Source: CAVQSS01 sp963746605 (GTDB lineage: Bacteria > Desulfobacterota > RBG-13-43-22). Taken from it: a DNA stretch of 64,000 nt. The DNA lies in NCBI GenBank assembly GCA_963746605.1, contig CAVVCH010000002.1:124001-188000 (forward strand), written 5' to 3'. Of the stretch, positions 27,673 to 37,450 are shown piece after piece; the stretch's first letter is position 1; every line of letters starts with the position of its first letter. Both the position numbers and the translations under genes were made by a program. The notes beneath the pieces were generated by a model that saw only the letters and a program-made list of their open reading frames with translations, did not search any database and was not told the origin of the DNA.

Positions 27673-27891
27673 TTAGTGGCAGCTTGAGCAATTATGGGAG
27701 GCGCAACTGCCGCAACTGGAGGATGACCCGGACCCCACAAATCGTTCCGAACCTTTAAAGGCAAAAGTGGACATTTTACGTTCCAGATTTTCCTTCTGGC
27801 ATTTCGGGCAGCAGATTTTTTCGGAGGACCGAAATACCAGGGCCTCAAAATCGTTTCCGCAATCCAAACAATTGTATTCATAAATAGGCAT
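27673..27891 (-). CDS. FmdB-type regulatory zinc-ribbon protein
   Basis: A 72-residue protein starting MPIYEYNCLDCGNDFEAL, the hallmark of the FmdB/CxxC_CxxC_SSSS family, with a second CPKC pair and a Ser/Gly/Cys-rich tail (GSGSSSSCGSCASHNCSSC). Members are small zinc ribbons of unclear role. A GAAGGAG site precedes the ATG, and a promoter lies 50-80 bp upstream. It heads the hemC and cobA-hemD genes. Confidence 0.9.
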   Translation of the reverse strand: MPIYEYNCLDCGNDFEALVFRSSEKICCPKCQKENLERKMSTFAFKGSERFVGSGSSSSCGSCASHNCSSCH

Positions 27892-27942
27892 ACATACTCC
27901 TTCCCAACCATCTAGGGCGGGAAATAAATTTACGTTTTTTGT

Positions 27943-27971
27943 ATTCTAATCATCCAGCGTCGATTAGGCAA
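27943..27971 (-). promoter_or_regulatory. Candidate promoter for fmdB-type/hemC/cobA-hemD
   Basis: On the minus strand TTGCCT (27971-27966) is followed after 17 bp by TAGAAT (27948-27943), five of six matches at -10 and four of six at -35. It lies about 50 bp upstream of the FmdB-type gene and downstream of the deoxyhypusine-synthase-like gene. Confidence 0.45.
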
Positions 27972-28052
27972 GTTCGGCCAAGCACCGGTTTCGGATCTAA
28001 AGGTCCCGGCGGTTCATTGGTTGGCTCCGATCCTGGGTCGTTCCGGAAAAGG

Positions 28053-29006
28053 TCAAGGGACCCAGTTTTCCATCAAAGCCGCCGCCAACAGGGGGATCAT
28101 CAATTCGTGATGCCCGACCAGGTAAAACCCCTGTCCCCCCTCCAAGGTCGGTCTCCGAACCACGTTGGTAGCCGGACGATAATGGCGGGCAAAATCAAAA
28201 TTGACCGTAGTCAGGTTTTTTAAAGGCCATCCCAGGTTACGGACCAAAGTCACCGCCTTGAGAAAGACTTCCGGAAGAATGACGGCTGAACCGATATTAA
28301 TGAATACGCCTCCCTCCAGGGTTCGGACCACGGAACAAAAGGTTTGAAAATCCCGGTAAGAGGCCAGGCCGGTCGCCTCCGGATCCATCGAGGGGTGGAG
28401 GTGGATAATATCGGTGCCGATGGCTACATGGACGGTCAGCGGTATCCTTTTTCGAGTGGCCGTAGCCAGCAGACTGCTTTGAAGATGGGGGTGGGAGGAA
28501 TCGAGCAGGGCTTTACCCACCGCTTCACCCAGTCCCTTCCCATCAGCGGCGCCCCGAGAAATGGCCTGGTTTAAAAAAAGGGCCGTTTCCTTCGCCATGC
28601 CGAAGGTCCCTCGACCCAATTCCTGGTCTACATCTTCCGAAGTCTGGCCGACCATGGCCAGTTCACTGTCGTGGATTACCCCGGCCCCGTTCAGGGCTAA
28701 GGCGGAAACGAATCCCTCCTCCATCAACCCGATCAGAATGGGATTTAACCCCACTTTGATCACATGGGCGCCCATGGCCCAAAAAATAGTCTTTTTGTTT
28801 TTTTTGGCCTGGGCAATGGCCCGAACCACGGAGCGAAAATCCTGGCCGGCCAGGATGTGGGGCAGGGAATCCAGAAAAGACTGGAAGGAGGCCCCGGAAT
28901 GCCAGGGGCGGGCGAAGTCGGCCAATTTTACCTTGCTGGAGCGCTTCTTCAGCGAATAGGTCTTCAATCGCTTCAGGGAGAGGTTGGGGTAGGGATGTTT
29001 TTCCAT
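28053..29006 (-). CDS. Deoxyhypusine-synthase-like protein
   Basis: The 317-residue protein resembles the deoxyhypusine synthase superfamily in its bacterial, uncharacterised branch: FWAMGAHVIKVGLNPILIGLM near 92-112, ALNGAGVIHDSELA near 120-133, an NAD-site-like VHVAIGTDIIHLHPS and a GGVFINIGSAVILPEVFLKA stretch. Eukaryotic and archaeal DHS modifies eIF5A, which bacteria lack; bacterial relatives make homospermidine or are unassigned. The C-terminal region that holds the catalytic lysine in DHS does not show an obvious counterpart. It is 9 bp from gmhA, so a link to sugar-phosphate or envelope metabolism is possible but not proven. Confidence 0.65.
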   Translation of the reverse strand: MEKHPYPNLSLKRLKTYSLKKRSSKVKLADFARPWHSGASFQSFLDSLPHILAGQDFRSVVRAIAQAKKNKKTIFWAMGAHVIKVGLNPILIGLMEEGFVSALALNGAGVIHDSELAMVGQTSEDVDQELGRGTFGMAKETALFLNQAISRGAADGKGLGEAVGKALLDSSHPHLQSSLLATATRKRIPLTVHVAIGTDIIHLHPSMDPEATGLASYRDFQTFCSVVRTLEGGVFINIGSAVILPEVFLKAVTLVRNLGWPLKNLTTVNFDFARHYRPATNVVRRPTLEGGQGFYLVGHHELMIPLLAAALMENWVP

Positions 29007-29015
29007 CTCGGGGCC

Positions 29016-29594
29016 TTATAATTTTCCGGGGAATAGCTTCGATTCGACTATCTGGCAGAGCAGGTGCCCGATGACAATATGGGTTTCCTGGATGAGGGGG
29101 GTTTCGGCGGAAGGAACGATCAGCGCCTGATCGGACCACTGGACCATCTGCCCCCCGTCCTGACCGGTGAGGGCCAGGGTTTGAATCCCTTTCTCTTGCG
29201 CCGCCTGAAGCCCCCGCAGAATATTCGGGGAGTTGCCGCTGGTGCTGATCGCTATCAGGATATCTCCGGGAAGACCCAGGGCCCGGATTTGCTTCTCGAA
29301 GATACGATCAAAGCCGAAGTCATTCCCGATACTGGTGATAACGGAAGTATCGGTACTCAAGGCCAAGGCGGGCAAAGGGGATCGGTCGATGAGAAAACGG
29401 TTTACGAACTCCGCGGCTATATGCTGGGCATCGGCAGCGCTGCCCCCGTTGCCCATCAAAAGGAGCTTGTTTCCCCGCTGAAACGCCTGGCTGATCAGTC
29501 CGGCGCACCGGATCAGCTCCTCCCCCCGGGATTCAAAGAAAAGCGTTTGCAGACGATGAAGGGCTTCCAGATGTTGTTGAATAGTCTTTTGCAT
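29016..29594 (-). CDS. gmhA: D-sedoheptulose 7-phosphate isomerase (SIS domain)
   Basis: GmhA converts sedoheptulose 7-phosphate to heptose 7-phosphate for LPS core synthesis. The 192-residue single SIS domain has MGNGGSAADAQHIAAEFVNRF (about 47-67), where the family's serine, histidine and glutamate lie, and ISTSGNSPNIL near 116-126. The related DnaA-interacting DiaA has the same fold; the AEF..R pattern favours GmhA. A heptose enzyme implies a Gram-negative LPS core. It is in series with the DHS-like gene and the GGDEF-TPR gene. Confidence 0.87.
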   Translation of the reverse strand: MQKTIQQHLEALHRLQTLFFESRGEELIRCAGLISQAFQRGNKLLLMGNGGSAADAQHIAAEFVNRFLIDRSPLPALALSTDTSVITSIGNDFGFDRIFEKQIRALGLPGDILIAISTSGNSPNILRGLQAAQEKGIQTLALTGQDGGQMVQWSDQALIVPSAETPLIQETHIVIGHLLCQIVESKLFPGKL

Positions 29595-29614
29595 GCTATG
29601 GATTGACTTATTTT

Positions 29615-32234
29615 TTATCCTATTAAGCCGTTCCTGTCAACCTCTTCTCCCGGAAAGGCCCCGGCCGAAGCGAGGAGTTTTTGCCGGGCCTCTTCAGATC
29701 CCGGATCAAAGGACAAAGCTTTTTCCCACCAGTGGCGGGCTTGTTCTATTTGATCTAATTTTTCCAGCGTTAAACCCAGAAAAAAACAGAGCGGACCGGT
29801 TCGTTCCCCCCATTCCCAGGCAGTTTCCAGTTCTTTTTGGGCGCCATCGTACTGGCGGTTCTGATAGAGAGCCCGTCCCAGCCAGAACCTAAAATGGGGG
29901 TTGCCTTTTTCCAGTTCCACGCTATACCGGCAAAAGGATAAGGCGATGGACAAGTTGGATTCTCGGACCAGATTGAGCGCTCCTAATTGGTGCAAAGAAT
30001 AGGCATCGCGGGGATTTACCCTGACCGCGGACTTAAAGGCGGAAAGGGCCTTATCCCAGTCGCCTTTTTTTACCCAGCACTCCCCGAGGTAGCGATGAAT
30101 GAAGGCTTTATCAGGGTGAAGGCGGCCGGCTTGAAGAAAACAGGGGAGGGCCTGATCCAAAAGACCGGCATCCCGGTACAGTTTGCCCAATTGATAATGG
30201 GCCCCAAAATGAAGGGGATTGAGTTCTCCGGCCTTTTTCAGGGATTGCCGGGCCAACGAAGGATCCTGACGCCGGATATGAATCAGGCCCAGGTTATAAT
30301 GCCCCATGAAGTCCTGAGGATCGTTCCGCAGGACTGTTTCGAATTCCCTGATAGCCGAATCCAGATCGCCTAGATCTCCGAAGCAGACACCGAGGCTGTT
30401 TCGAAGCGTATTGTTTTCCGGATTCACGCCAAGTCCTTTCTGGTATTCTCTCTGAGCAGCAACAATTTTTCCTTGATCGAAGAGCTTATCCCCGCTGATA
30501 TTCAAGCTGGTGTCGTCGAAGACCGCCAGGCGACCGGGCCCCAACAACTGGGCATGATCTAAGGCCTTAAGGGCATTATCCAGAATATCCGTTTTCTTAT
30601 AATCGGTCTGGGGAAAACAGGCCGCTCCAATAGTCAGATTTAGATGAAATCTTTCCCGGGCCTCTTCCTGAACAGACTGGAGTCGGGGTAGGGCGGAAGG
30701 GAGAGGCTCCAGAGGTTGCACCAGGATGAAGGTGTCCGGACTGTAGCGGGCCAGAAGCTCCGGGGCCGGACTTTGGGCCTGGATGAGCTCCGTCAGTTGT
30801 TGAAAGAGTAACTGGCGTTCCATCCGTCCCAAAAGGTCCCCCTTGAATTCCCACTCCTGCACTTGCAGCAGGGCCATCCAGAAGTGACTCCAGGTTGAAT
30901 GGCCCTGGTGAAAAGAACGCAATAAGTCAGGGAGCGTCAACAGCCCGTCCCCAAGGGGAATAGAATGATCTCGGTTTTCAGGCTCCGCAGCCGGGTCATC
31001 TCCATCCAGGGCGGGAATTTCATCCAAACGAGCCAATCGGTCGCCGACCGCTACTTTTTTCAGGGGGTCCCTGATCCAGCAAATTTCGGCCAGGGAGGTT
31101 TCCGGATAGGCTTCATTGAGCGATACGATGGCCTTGAAGGCCTCGATTCCCTGATCCCTTTCCAGGACTCCAAAAAACAAAGGGGCCTGAACCTGGTGAT
31201 AAGCGCCTAAATTAATCTTAATCCGGTTCATGGGCAGAATCTCCAGTACCCGGCCGCCCAAGCGGACTGATATCCGAAAAACTGCAAAAAGTTCCGGGTT
31301 CAAGCGTTTCTGACAATTCCCGGGCCTGGGCGGCTTTGCGCTGGATTAGGGGCGGCCCCTCGCTGAACTGATCCGGATCGGCCAAGCGGGAGGATTCCGG
31401 CGTAGTAAAATGGTCCGGAAAGACCGCGAATCCCCCCCGAATGTCCAATGAAGCCAGCCCATATTTTTTTTCAAGGTCCCGGTTCGCGCTGCGCAAAATT
31501 TCATTAAGGATCACCAATCGTTCTCTCAGGGTGGCCTCGTCCACACCTTCCCAGAGAATGGAAAAACCCTCCGGCCCGATGCGGCCCACTTCGCCCGGCC
31601 AAGGCAGGGCCGACTCCAAGGTGAGGGATATTTTCTTCATCCAAAAGGTAAACTGGTCCTGAAGAGACATCCCGACCGACTCACCGCCTTGGAGACCGAA
31701 TGGTTGGAAGGTAACCAGTCCCAGGCTGAGCCGGGATCCGGGTTCGGGATCCAAAGGTTTTAAATGAAGGTGATGAGGAAACAATTTGCCCTGTCGCGAA
31801 GCCCCCGTCAATTTCTCGCTGACCAATCGGTAAAAATGATCTTGATTAAGCAAGCCTGTCAGGGGGTCTTTTTTTTGGACGGAGAGCAGAAAGGCTTTTT
31901 CCAGTAGTAACTGGAGGACCTTGGTCAGAAAAGGGAAATCATAAGGCCGGGATTCCTCAGAGATAACCCCCTCCAGGATAAGGTCCAGCCAAAGGTAATC
32001 GCCTTCTCCGATCGGGATCCGGATGATCGACATAAAGGGTTTGATTTCCGGGGTGCCACACCAGAACCGGGGAACGGATTCCGCCGCCAAAAAAGGTTTC
32101 TTATCCGGCGGAGGAGCGGCGGAGGAAGGGATTAAAAAAAGATCATTAAAAGGAAGGAGTGGTCCGATTTCATTCCGAACCAGGTCGCTGATCACCCACC
32201 AATTTTTTGGATTCGCCAGGAAAAAAGAGGACAT
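29615..32234 (-). CDS. Tandem degenerate GGDEF domains plus TPR repeats, frame broken by one base
   Basis: Two overlapping minus-strand frames join into one protein of about 872 residues when one base is removed near 31260; the junction reads ISPLGGRVLEILPMNR. The N-terminal part has a GGDEF-type domain (DPLTGLLNQDHFYRL start) in which the active GGDEF is replaced by GPEGF. A second GGDEF-like domain has SPDTF at that place. The last 280 residues are TPR units (for example FETVLRNDPQDFMGHYNLG). Both catalytic loops are lost, so the protein is expected to bind or sense, not make, cyclic di-GMP. It starts 10 bp after selA. Confidence 0.75.
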
Positions 32235-32244
32235 CAGAAGATCG

Positions 32245-33649
32245 TTAGGGTCGGGAGATCCATTCCTGCAAACCCTGGAGCAGGATAGGCCGGTCGGCTT
32301 CCTGCAGGGTCCGCAGGTCCAACAGCAGGCGTTCTTTTTCGATCCTGCCGATGATGGGTATGGTCCGGGAACGGAGATGTCTCTCGAGTTCGGCTATGGT
32401 TCCAGTCTGAGGAGTCAGCGACCAGGGCATAGGAATCCGGCGTGGAAAGGGGCAGCGCCCCCCCGCCGACCTGGGATTGGGTGAGCATTATTTCGATTTG
32501 GATTTCGGTACCGACGGATGGGCGCAGGTGTCGCAACCAGCGTCTGGCCCGGCGCTGAAGATCGGGCAGGGTGAAGCTTAACATCCGCAAGGTGGGAATT
32601 TCGCTCAAGGCCCGGTCGGTCCGGCGGTATAGCTGCAGCGTGGCCTCCAGGGCGGCTAAGGTAATCTTGTCGATCCGCAGCGCCCGGTTGAGGGGATTCC
32701 GGCGGAGGAGCTGAATCATTTCTTTAAGGCCGACGATAATCCCGGCCTGGGGACCTCCTAAGAGTTTATCGCCGCTGAAGGTGATCAGGTCCGCCCCGGA
32801 TCGGACAGCTTCCGGAACGGTCGGCTCCTTTTCCAGCCCGAAAGGAGAGAGATCCAGCAGACTGCCGCTTCCCAAATCTTCCATGACCGGGATGTGATGG
32901 GTTCGTCCCAGACCGACCAGTTGTTCCAACGAGACCTCGGCGGTAAAGCCCACGAGTCTAAAATTGCTGGTGTGGACCTTGAGCAGCAGGGCGGTCTGCT
33001 CAGACAGGGCGTTTTCATAATCCCGCAAATGGGTCTTGTTGGTGGTCCCCACCTCCCGGAGATTGGCCCCACTACGGGACATGACTTCCGGGATGCGGAA
33101 GGATCCCCCGATTTCGATCAGTTGTCCCCGCGAGACCACTACTTCCCGGCCCCGGGCCAGGGTATCGAGGGCCAGCAAGACGGCGGCGGCGTTATTGTTG
33201 ACCACCAGCGCCGCTTCCGCTCCGGTCAATTCCAGCAGGAGGTCCTCCACATGGCTGTATCGGCTGCCCCGTTCTCCCCGGTCGAGGTCGTATTCCAGAT
33301 TGGAATAATACCGGGCCACCGATTCCATCTGGGTCACTGCCTGAGGGGCCAGCAGGGACCGGCCCAGGTTGGTATGGATGACCACCCCGGTGCCGTTGAC
33401 CACCCGGCGAAGATGGGTGGCGGTCTTGGATTGGAGCAATCGGCCCATTTCCAGCCAGATTTCCTCGGGGTTAAGATCCGTAGTCCGACCGGCCAGCAGG
33501 GTTTCCCGTTTTCGTTCCAGTAGGTCCCGAAGGACCTGGAGAATCAACGTTCGGGGGTAAAGGGCGAGATATTCCTCAAATGGAGGAAGGGTCAGCAGAA
33601 AGGTGACCGAGGGGATTTGACGCAGGGGGGTGGTTGAATTTTCGACCAT
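32245..33649 (-). CDS. selA: L-seryl-tRNA(Sec) selenium transferase, frame broken by one base
   Basis: SelA is the PLP enzyme that turns seryl-tRNA(Sec) into selenocysteyl-tRNA. Visible are LRQIPSV at the N-terminus, GTGVVIHTNLGRSLL, NNNAAAVLLAL, the PLP-lysine segment FSGDKLLGGPQAG and NPLNRALRIDK. The C-terminus is displaced: removing one base near 32423 (CCTGGTCGC) gives DSYALSLTPQTGTIAELERH and a 467-residue protein, the normal size. An in-frame TTG lies 13 codons upstream, but the ATG at 33649 fits the family start. Its presence implies that the organism makes selenoproteins; selB, selC and selD are not in the window. Confidence 0.93.
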
Positions 33650-33659
33650 ATTGAATAAG

Positions 33660-33688
33660 TTTATACTGGAAGACGATTCGGTTGACAA
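33660..33688 (-). promoter_or_regulatory. Candidate selA promoter
   Basis: TTGTCA (33688-33683), 17 bp, TATAAA (33665-33660) on the minus strand, five of six matches in each box. The predicted start site is only some 4 bases before the selA ATG, so a nearly leaderless message would result; that closeness lowers confidence. Confidence 0.4.
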
Positions 33689-33762
33689 TGAAAAAGTTCG
33701 CCATTAGCTGTTGCCCTGCCGGAAGTAATGGGATAGTATGAACCCCGATTGTGAGGGTAGCA

Positions 33763-35470
33763 ATGGAATGGAAATTTCTTGACAATAGTCCCGAATCGGC
33801 CCGGGAATTGGCTGAGAACCTGGGGTTGCCTCCCCTGGTGGCCCAGATGTTACTCCATCGCGGCCTGGAACAGCTCGAGTCGGCACGGACTTTCCTTAAC
33901 CCCACCCTGTCCGGACTTTCTTCGCCCACCTTGATGAAAGACATGGATCGAGCGGTGGCGCGAATTATTCAAGCCATTCGGGACGCAGGAAAAGATCGCC
34001 GTTTACGGGGACTACGACGCCGATGGTCTCACCGCTACCGCGGTGCTGGTGACCTTCCTCCAGCCTTTTTTCCCGGAGATTTTGTATTACATCCCGCACC
34101 GCACCCGGGAGGGGTACGGGTTAAACCAGGAGAGCCTGCGTCGCCTGCGGGACCAGGGAGCGACCCTGGTGATCACTGTGGATTGCGGGAGTTCCAACCA
34201 TGAAGAAATCGAGTGGGCCAAAACACTGGAGATGGAGGTTCTGGTCACCGATCATCATCAGGTGGGGCGGCAAGGGGTTCCCCGGGCCGCGGCGGTTGTA
34301 AACCCGAAGCAGGAAGGCTGCCGGTTCCCTTTTAAGGAACTGGCCGGGGTCGGAGTGGCTTTTAACCTGGTGATCGCCTTGCGGCAGGCCTTGGACGCTG
34401 CCGGTTTTTTTCAAGGACCTAAACCCAATCTGAGGTCTTATTTGGACCTGGTGGTGCTCGGCACCGTGGCGGATATGGTGCCCCTGACCGGGGATAATCG
34501 GATTTACGCGGCCGACGGACTCCGGGTATTGAGCGATTCCACCCGGGAAGGCGTTCTCGCCCTGAAGGCCGTCTCCGGGATTCAGCCTTCCGCCCGAATC
34601 TCGGCGATGGATGTGGCTTTTCGTTTGGCCCCGCGTCTGAATGCCTTAGGCCGCCTGAGAGAAGCCAAGGAAGGCATCGAATTGCTGATCACCGGCGAGC
34701 GGGAAAGGGCCCGCTCACTGGCCGAAATCATGGATCAGGAAAACCGTCGCCGCCAGGAAATCGAACAACAACTGTTGAAGGAAATCGACGAAACGATCAG
34801 CGCCGATCCCGGACTGTATCAACGGAAGTGTCTGGTGCTCTGGTCCGAAAAATGGCCTCGGGGCATCCTCGGATTGATCGCCTCCCGCTTGGTGGAACGT
34901 TGGTTTCGACCGGTTTTTCTCTTCACCCTGGAAGACGGCTTGGCCCAGGGTTCTGGTCGCAGTATCGGAGGCTTCCACCTGTTTAAGGCCCTGGAAGAAC
35001 TGGGGTCCCGGCTGGTGCGTTTTGGCGGCCACGCGGCCGCAGCCGGGGCGGCCCTGAAGGTCGAAGACCTCCCATTTTTTGAGCAGTCTCTGGAGGCCCT
35101 GGTTAAAAAAACCTTGCCGCCGGAAAGTTTTATCCCCACGCTGCTGGTGGAAGCGGAGGTGGACTTCAGCCTGTTGGGTAAATCCCTGGTCCCCTATCTG
35201 CCGCGGTTGGCCCCTTTCGGGCAAGGGAATCCGGAACCGATTCTGGTGACGCGGCAGGTCCGGGTCAAGACCCTCCGTCCGGTGGGTAACGGGCATTTGC
35301 GAATGACACTGGAACATAAAGGGATCACCCTGGACGGATTCGGGTTTAATCTGGGGGAACTTCCGGTGGCGCCGGGAGCCCTACTGGACTTGGCCTATTC
35401 CGTGGAACTGGATTCGAGGGGCGGCGGCTCGTTCTTAAAAGTGAGGATTAAGGACATCCAGTTGCGCTAA
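33763..35470 (+). CDS. recJ: Single-stranded-DNA exonuclease RecJ, frame broken by one base
   Basis: RecJ degrades single-stranded DNA 5' to 3' in recombination and mismatch repair. The metal motifs are VYGDYDADGLTATA (after correction), VITVDCGSS, the DHH motif VTDHHQVG, and the DHHA1 motif FGGHAAAAG. The first 75 residues lie in another frame; removal of one base near 33993 (GGAAAAGATC) restores DAGKIAVYGDYDADG and yields about 568 residues, close to E. coli RecJ at 577. ATG at 33763 is preferred over the GTG four codons earlier, with GAGGG ahead. It diverges from selA and its stop codon overlaps that of the convergent archaemetzincin gene. Confidence 0.93.
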
Positions 35471-36027
35471 GAAGAGGGGAGGGCGCCCTTCTTCAAAGTC
35501 CAGTGGTACAACTCCTGGCAGGTGGAGCAGAGCTCGGTCCCTTTGCAGTCCGTTTCCCCGATCAGACAGGAGGAATTCATGACGCATAAGGGATCCCGAC
35601 AGTGGGTCAGACCAAAGGTGTGTCCCACTTCATGAATCGCCTCCTTGGCGATCCGTTCCCAATACAATTCTGGATCCGGGTTCAGCCCGTGGTGTTCCGG
35701 ACGCAAGCGAAAAAGGGAAATGATCGCGCCTTTCCCGGACACCTGGGCCTCGCCGAAGATGTACTTCATAATGGGGATGAATAGATCCACGGGGGTAATG
35801 CCCAAAACTTTCAAGGCGTCCCGGGGCAGTTGCCGCAGCATTTTTTTCAATAATCCGGTGGAAAAATACTGGTCCCGATGCGGGTCGTAACAACTCAAGG
35901 GCAAATCCCGGGAGGGAAGGACTCTGGTAGGCATCTCGAAAACCGGTTCCACCGCCGTCCGGATATAAAGTAAAATCTCCTCGGGCACCGATCCCAATGG
36001 CAGAAGGTAGATGGCCGGGTTGGACAT
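35467..36027 (-). CDS. amzA: Archaemetzincin-family zinc metalloprotease
   Basis: The catalytic motif HEVGHTFGLTHC (residues 132-143) is the archaemetzincin signature HExxHxxGxxHC, with the following structural zinc cysteines C148, C167 and C170 in CRDPLCVM and CSTC. The 186-residue length fits. The usual zinc aminopeptidase activity is known only for human relatives; the bacterial and archaeal members are little studied. The gene shares its stop region with recJ (3-bp overlap, tail to tail). No signal peptide, so a cytoplasmic protein. Confidence 0.92.
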   Translation of the reverse strand: MSNPAIYLLPLGSVPEEILLYIRTAVEPVFEMPTRVLPSRDLPLSCYDPHRDQYFSTGLLKKMLRQLPRDALKVLGITPVDLFIPIMKYIFGEAQVSGKGAIISLFRLRPEHHGLNPDPELYWERIAKEAIHEVGHTFGLTHCRDPLCVMNSSCLIGETDCKGTELCSTCQELYHWTLKKGALPSS

Positions 36028-36040
36028 GGCCGGGTTTAAA

Positions 36041-36069
36041 TTCGAAACTCGAAACTCGAAATTCGAAAC
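36041..36069. repeat. Short tandem repeat, TCGAAAC units
   Basis: Four tandem copies of a 7-8 bp unit (TTCGAAAC, TCGAAAC, TCGAAAT, TCGAAAC variants) lie in the 70-bp gap between the archaemetzincin and response regulator genes, followed by AT-rich AAATTCAAAT. Each unit contains the palindrome TTCGAA or TCGA. Confidence 0.6.
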
Positions 36070-36097
36070 AAATTCAAATAAAGATAAGCAGCCAAGC

Positions 36098-37450
36098 CTA
36101 CGCTCCCCGTTCGAATCCGTATTTCTTTATCTTATTGTACAGGGTGACCCGATCGATGCCCAGGTCAACGGCGGTTTTGGAGATATTCCAGTGGTTTTCT
36201 TCCAGAATGCGGTGAATATGCTGTTTCTCCAGCTCCTGGAGGTTTTTGCTCGAGGGTCCATCCAATAACCCGGGGCTCGGCTGAAGAAACGTGAAATCCT
36301 TGGCCGTCAGTTCATGCCCCGGGCTGATGACTACGGCCCGCTCAATGGCATTTTCCAATTCTCGTACGTTTCCCGGCCAACTATACTCCATCAGCAACTC
36401 CAGCGCCGAAGGGGCCAGGCGCTCTATTTTTTTGTTGATTTCTATGGCATAGCGCCTTAAAAAATGCTTGGCCAGCAGGGGGATGTCTTCTTTCCTTTCC
36501 CGAAGGGAGGGGAGGTGAAGGCCGACCACGTTCAGGCGGTAAAAAAGGTCCGATCGAAAAATACCCTGGGCAATGGCCTGCGAAAGGTCCCGGTTGGTGG
36601 CCGAGATGATCCGCACGTCGACCTTGATCAGGTCCGATCCTCCTAAGCGGCGAAAGGCCTTCTCTTGTAAGACCCGTAACAGATCAATCTGCGTTTTCAG
36701 GGAAATTTCACCGACTTCATCCAGAAAAAGGGATCCGCCGTCCGCCATTTCGAAGCGGCCCTTTTTGGTATGGGCGGCCCCGGTAAAGGCCCCCTTCTCG
36801 TAACCGAAGAGTTCGCTTTCCAGGAGGGTGTCCGGCAAGGCCCCGCAACTGAGGGCGATGAAAGGTTCATAACGGCGGGGACTGATGGCATGAATAGCCT
36901 TGGCGACCAGTTCTTTCCCGGTCCCCGATTCACCGGTGATCAGGACGGTGGCTTGAGTGGGGGCCACATTTCGAATCAGGTCGAAGACCTGTTGCATGGC
37001 CGCGCTCTTCCCGATCAAATCCTCAAATTCGTATTTGTCCTCTAATTTTTGCCGGAGCAAGATATTCTCCAAAATGAGATTTTTGTGCTCCAGGATCTTC
37101 TTGATCAGCAGGGCCACTTCCTCCGGATCGAAAGGTTTGACAATATAATCATAGGCCCCGGCTTTTATGGCCTCGACAGCGGTATTAACCGACCCATAGG
37201 CGGTCATGATGATGACCTCGATGTCTGGAAAATCTTTTTTCAGCGCCGTCAATACCTGTATGCCGTCCATCCCGGGCATCTTGAGGTCCAGGAGCACCAC
37301 CTGGAAAGGGGCCTGTTTGATTTTTTCCAGGGCCACAGGTCCGTTTTCCGCGGCTTCCACCTGATAATTTTCCTCTTTCAACCAGTTGGCTAAAGATTCC
37401 CGGACGATCTGTTCATCATCTACAATGAGGATTCTGGGTTGTTCGGTCAT
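36098..37450 (-). CDS. Sigma54-dependent response regulator (NtrC family)
   Basis: 450 residues: receiver domain with D11/D12, phospho-acceptor D55 and K105; AAA+ domain with Walker A GESGTGKE (173-180) and sigma54 loop GAFTGA (219-224); C-terminal Fis-type HTH ending in NISKTAVDLGIDRVTLYNKI. It overlaps the stop of the upstream PAS kinase by 4 bp, the sign of a dedicated pair. Its place directly behind the complex I operon suggests it governs energy-metabolism genes from sigma54 promoters. Confidence 0.93.
   Translation of the reverse strand: MTEQPRILIVDDEQIVRESLANWLKEENYQVEAAENGPVALEKIKQAPFQVVLLDLKMPGMDGIQVLTALKKDFPDIEVIIMTAYGSVNTAVEAIKAGAYDYIVKPFDPEEVALLIKKILEHKNLILENILLRQKLEDKYEFEDLIGKSAAMQQVFDLIRNVAPTQATVLITGESGTGKELVAKAIHAISPRRYEPFIALSCGALPDTLLESELFGYEKGAFTGAAHTKKGRFEMADGGSLFLDEVGEISLKTQIDLLRVLQEKAFRRLGGSDLIKVDVRIISATNRDLSQAIAQGIFRSDLFYRLNVVGLHLPSLRERKEDIPLLAKHFLRRYAIEINKKIERLAPSALELLMEYSWPGNVRELENAIERAVVISPGHELTAKDFTFLQPSPGLLDGPSSKNLQELEKQHIHRILEENHWNISKTAVDLGIDRVTLYNKIKKYGFERGA

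Noticed and set aside
36041..36069. CRISPR-like array
   Set aside because: Units are only 7-8 bp with no spacers, and no cas genes are present.
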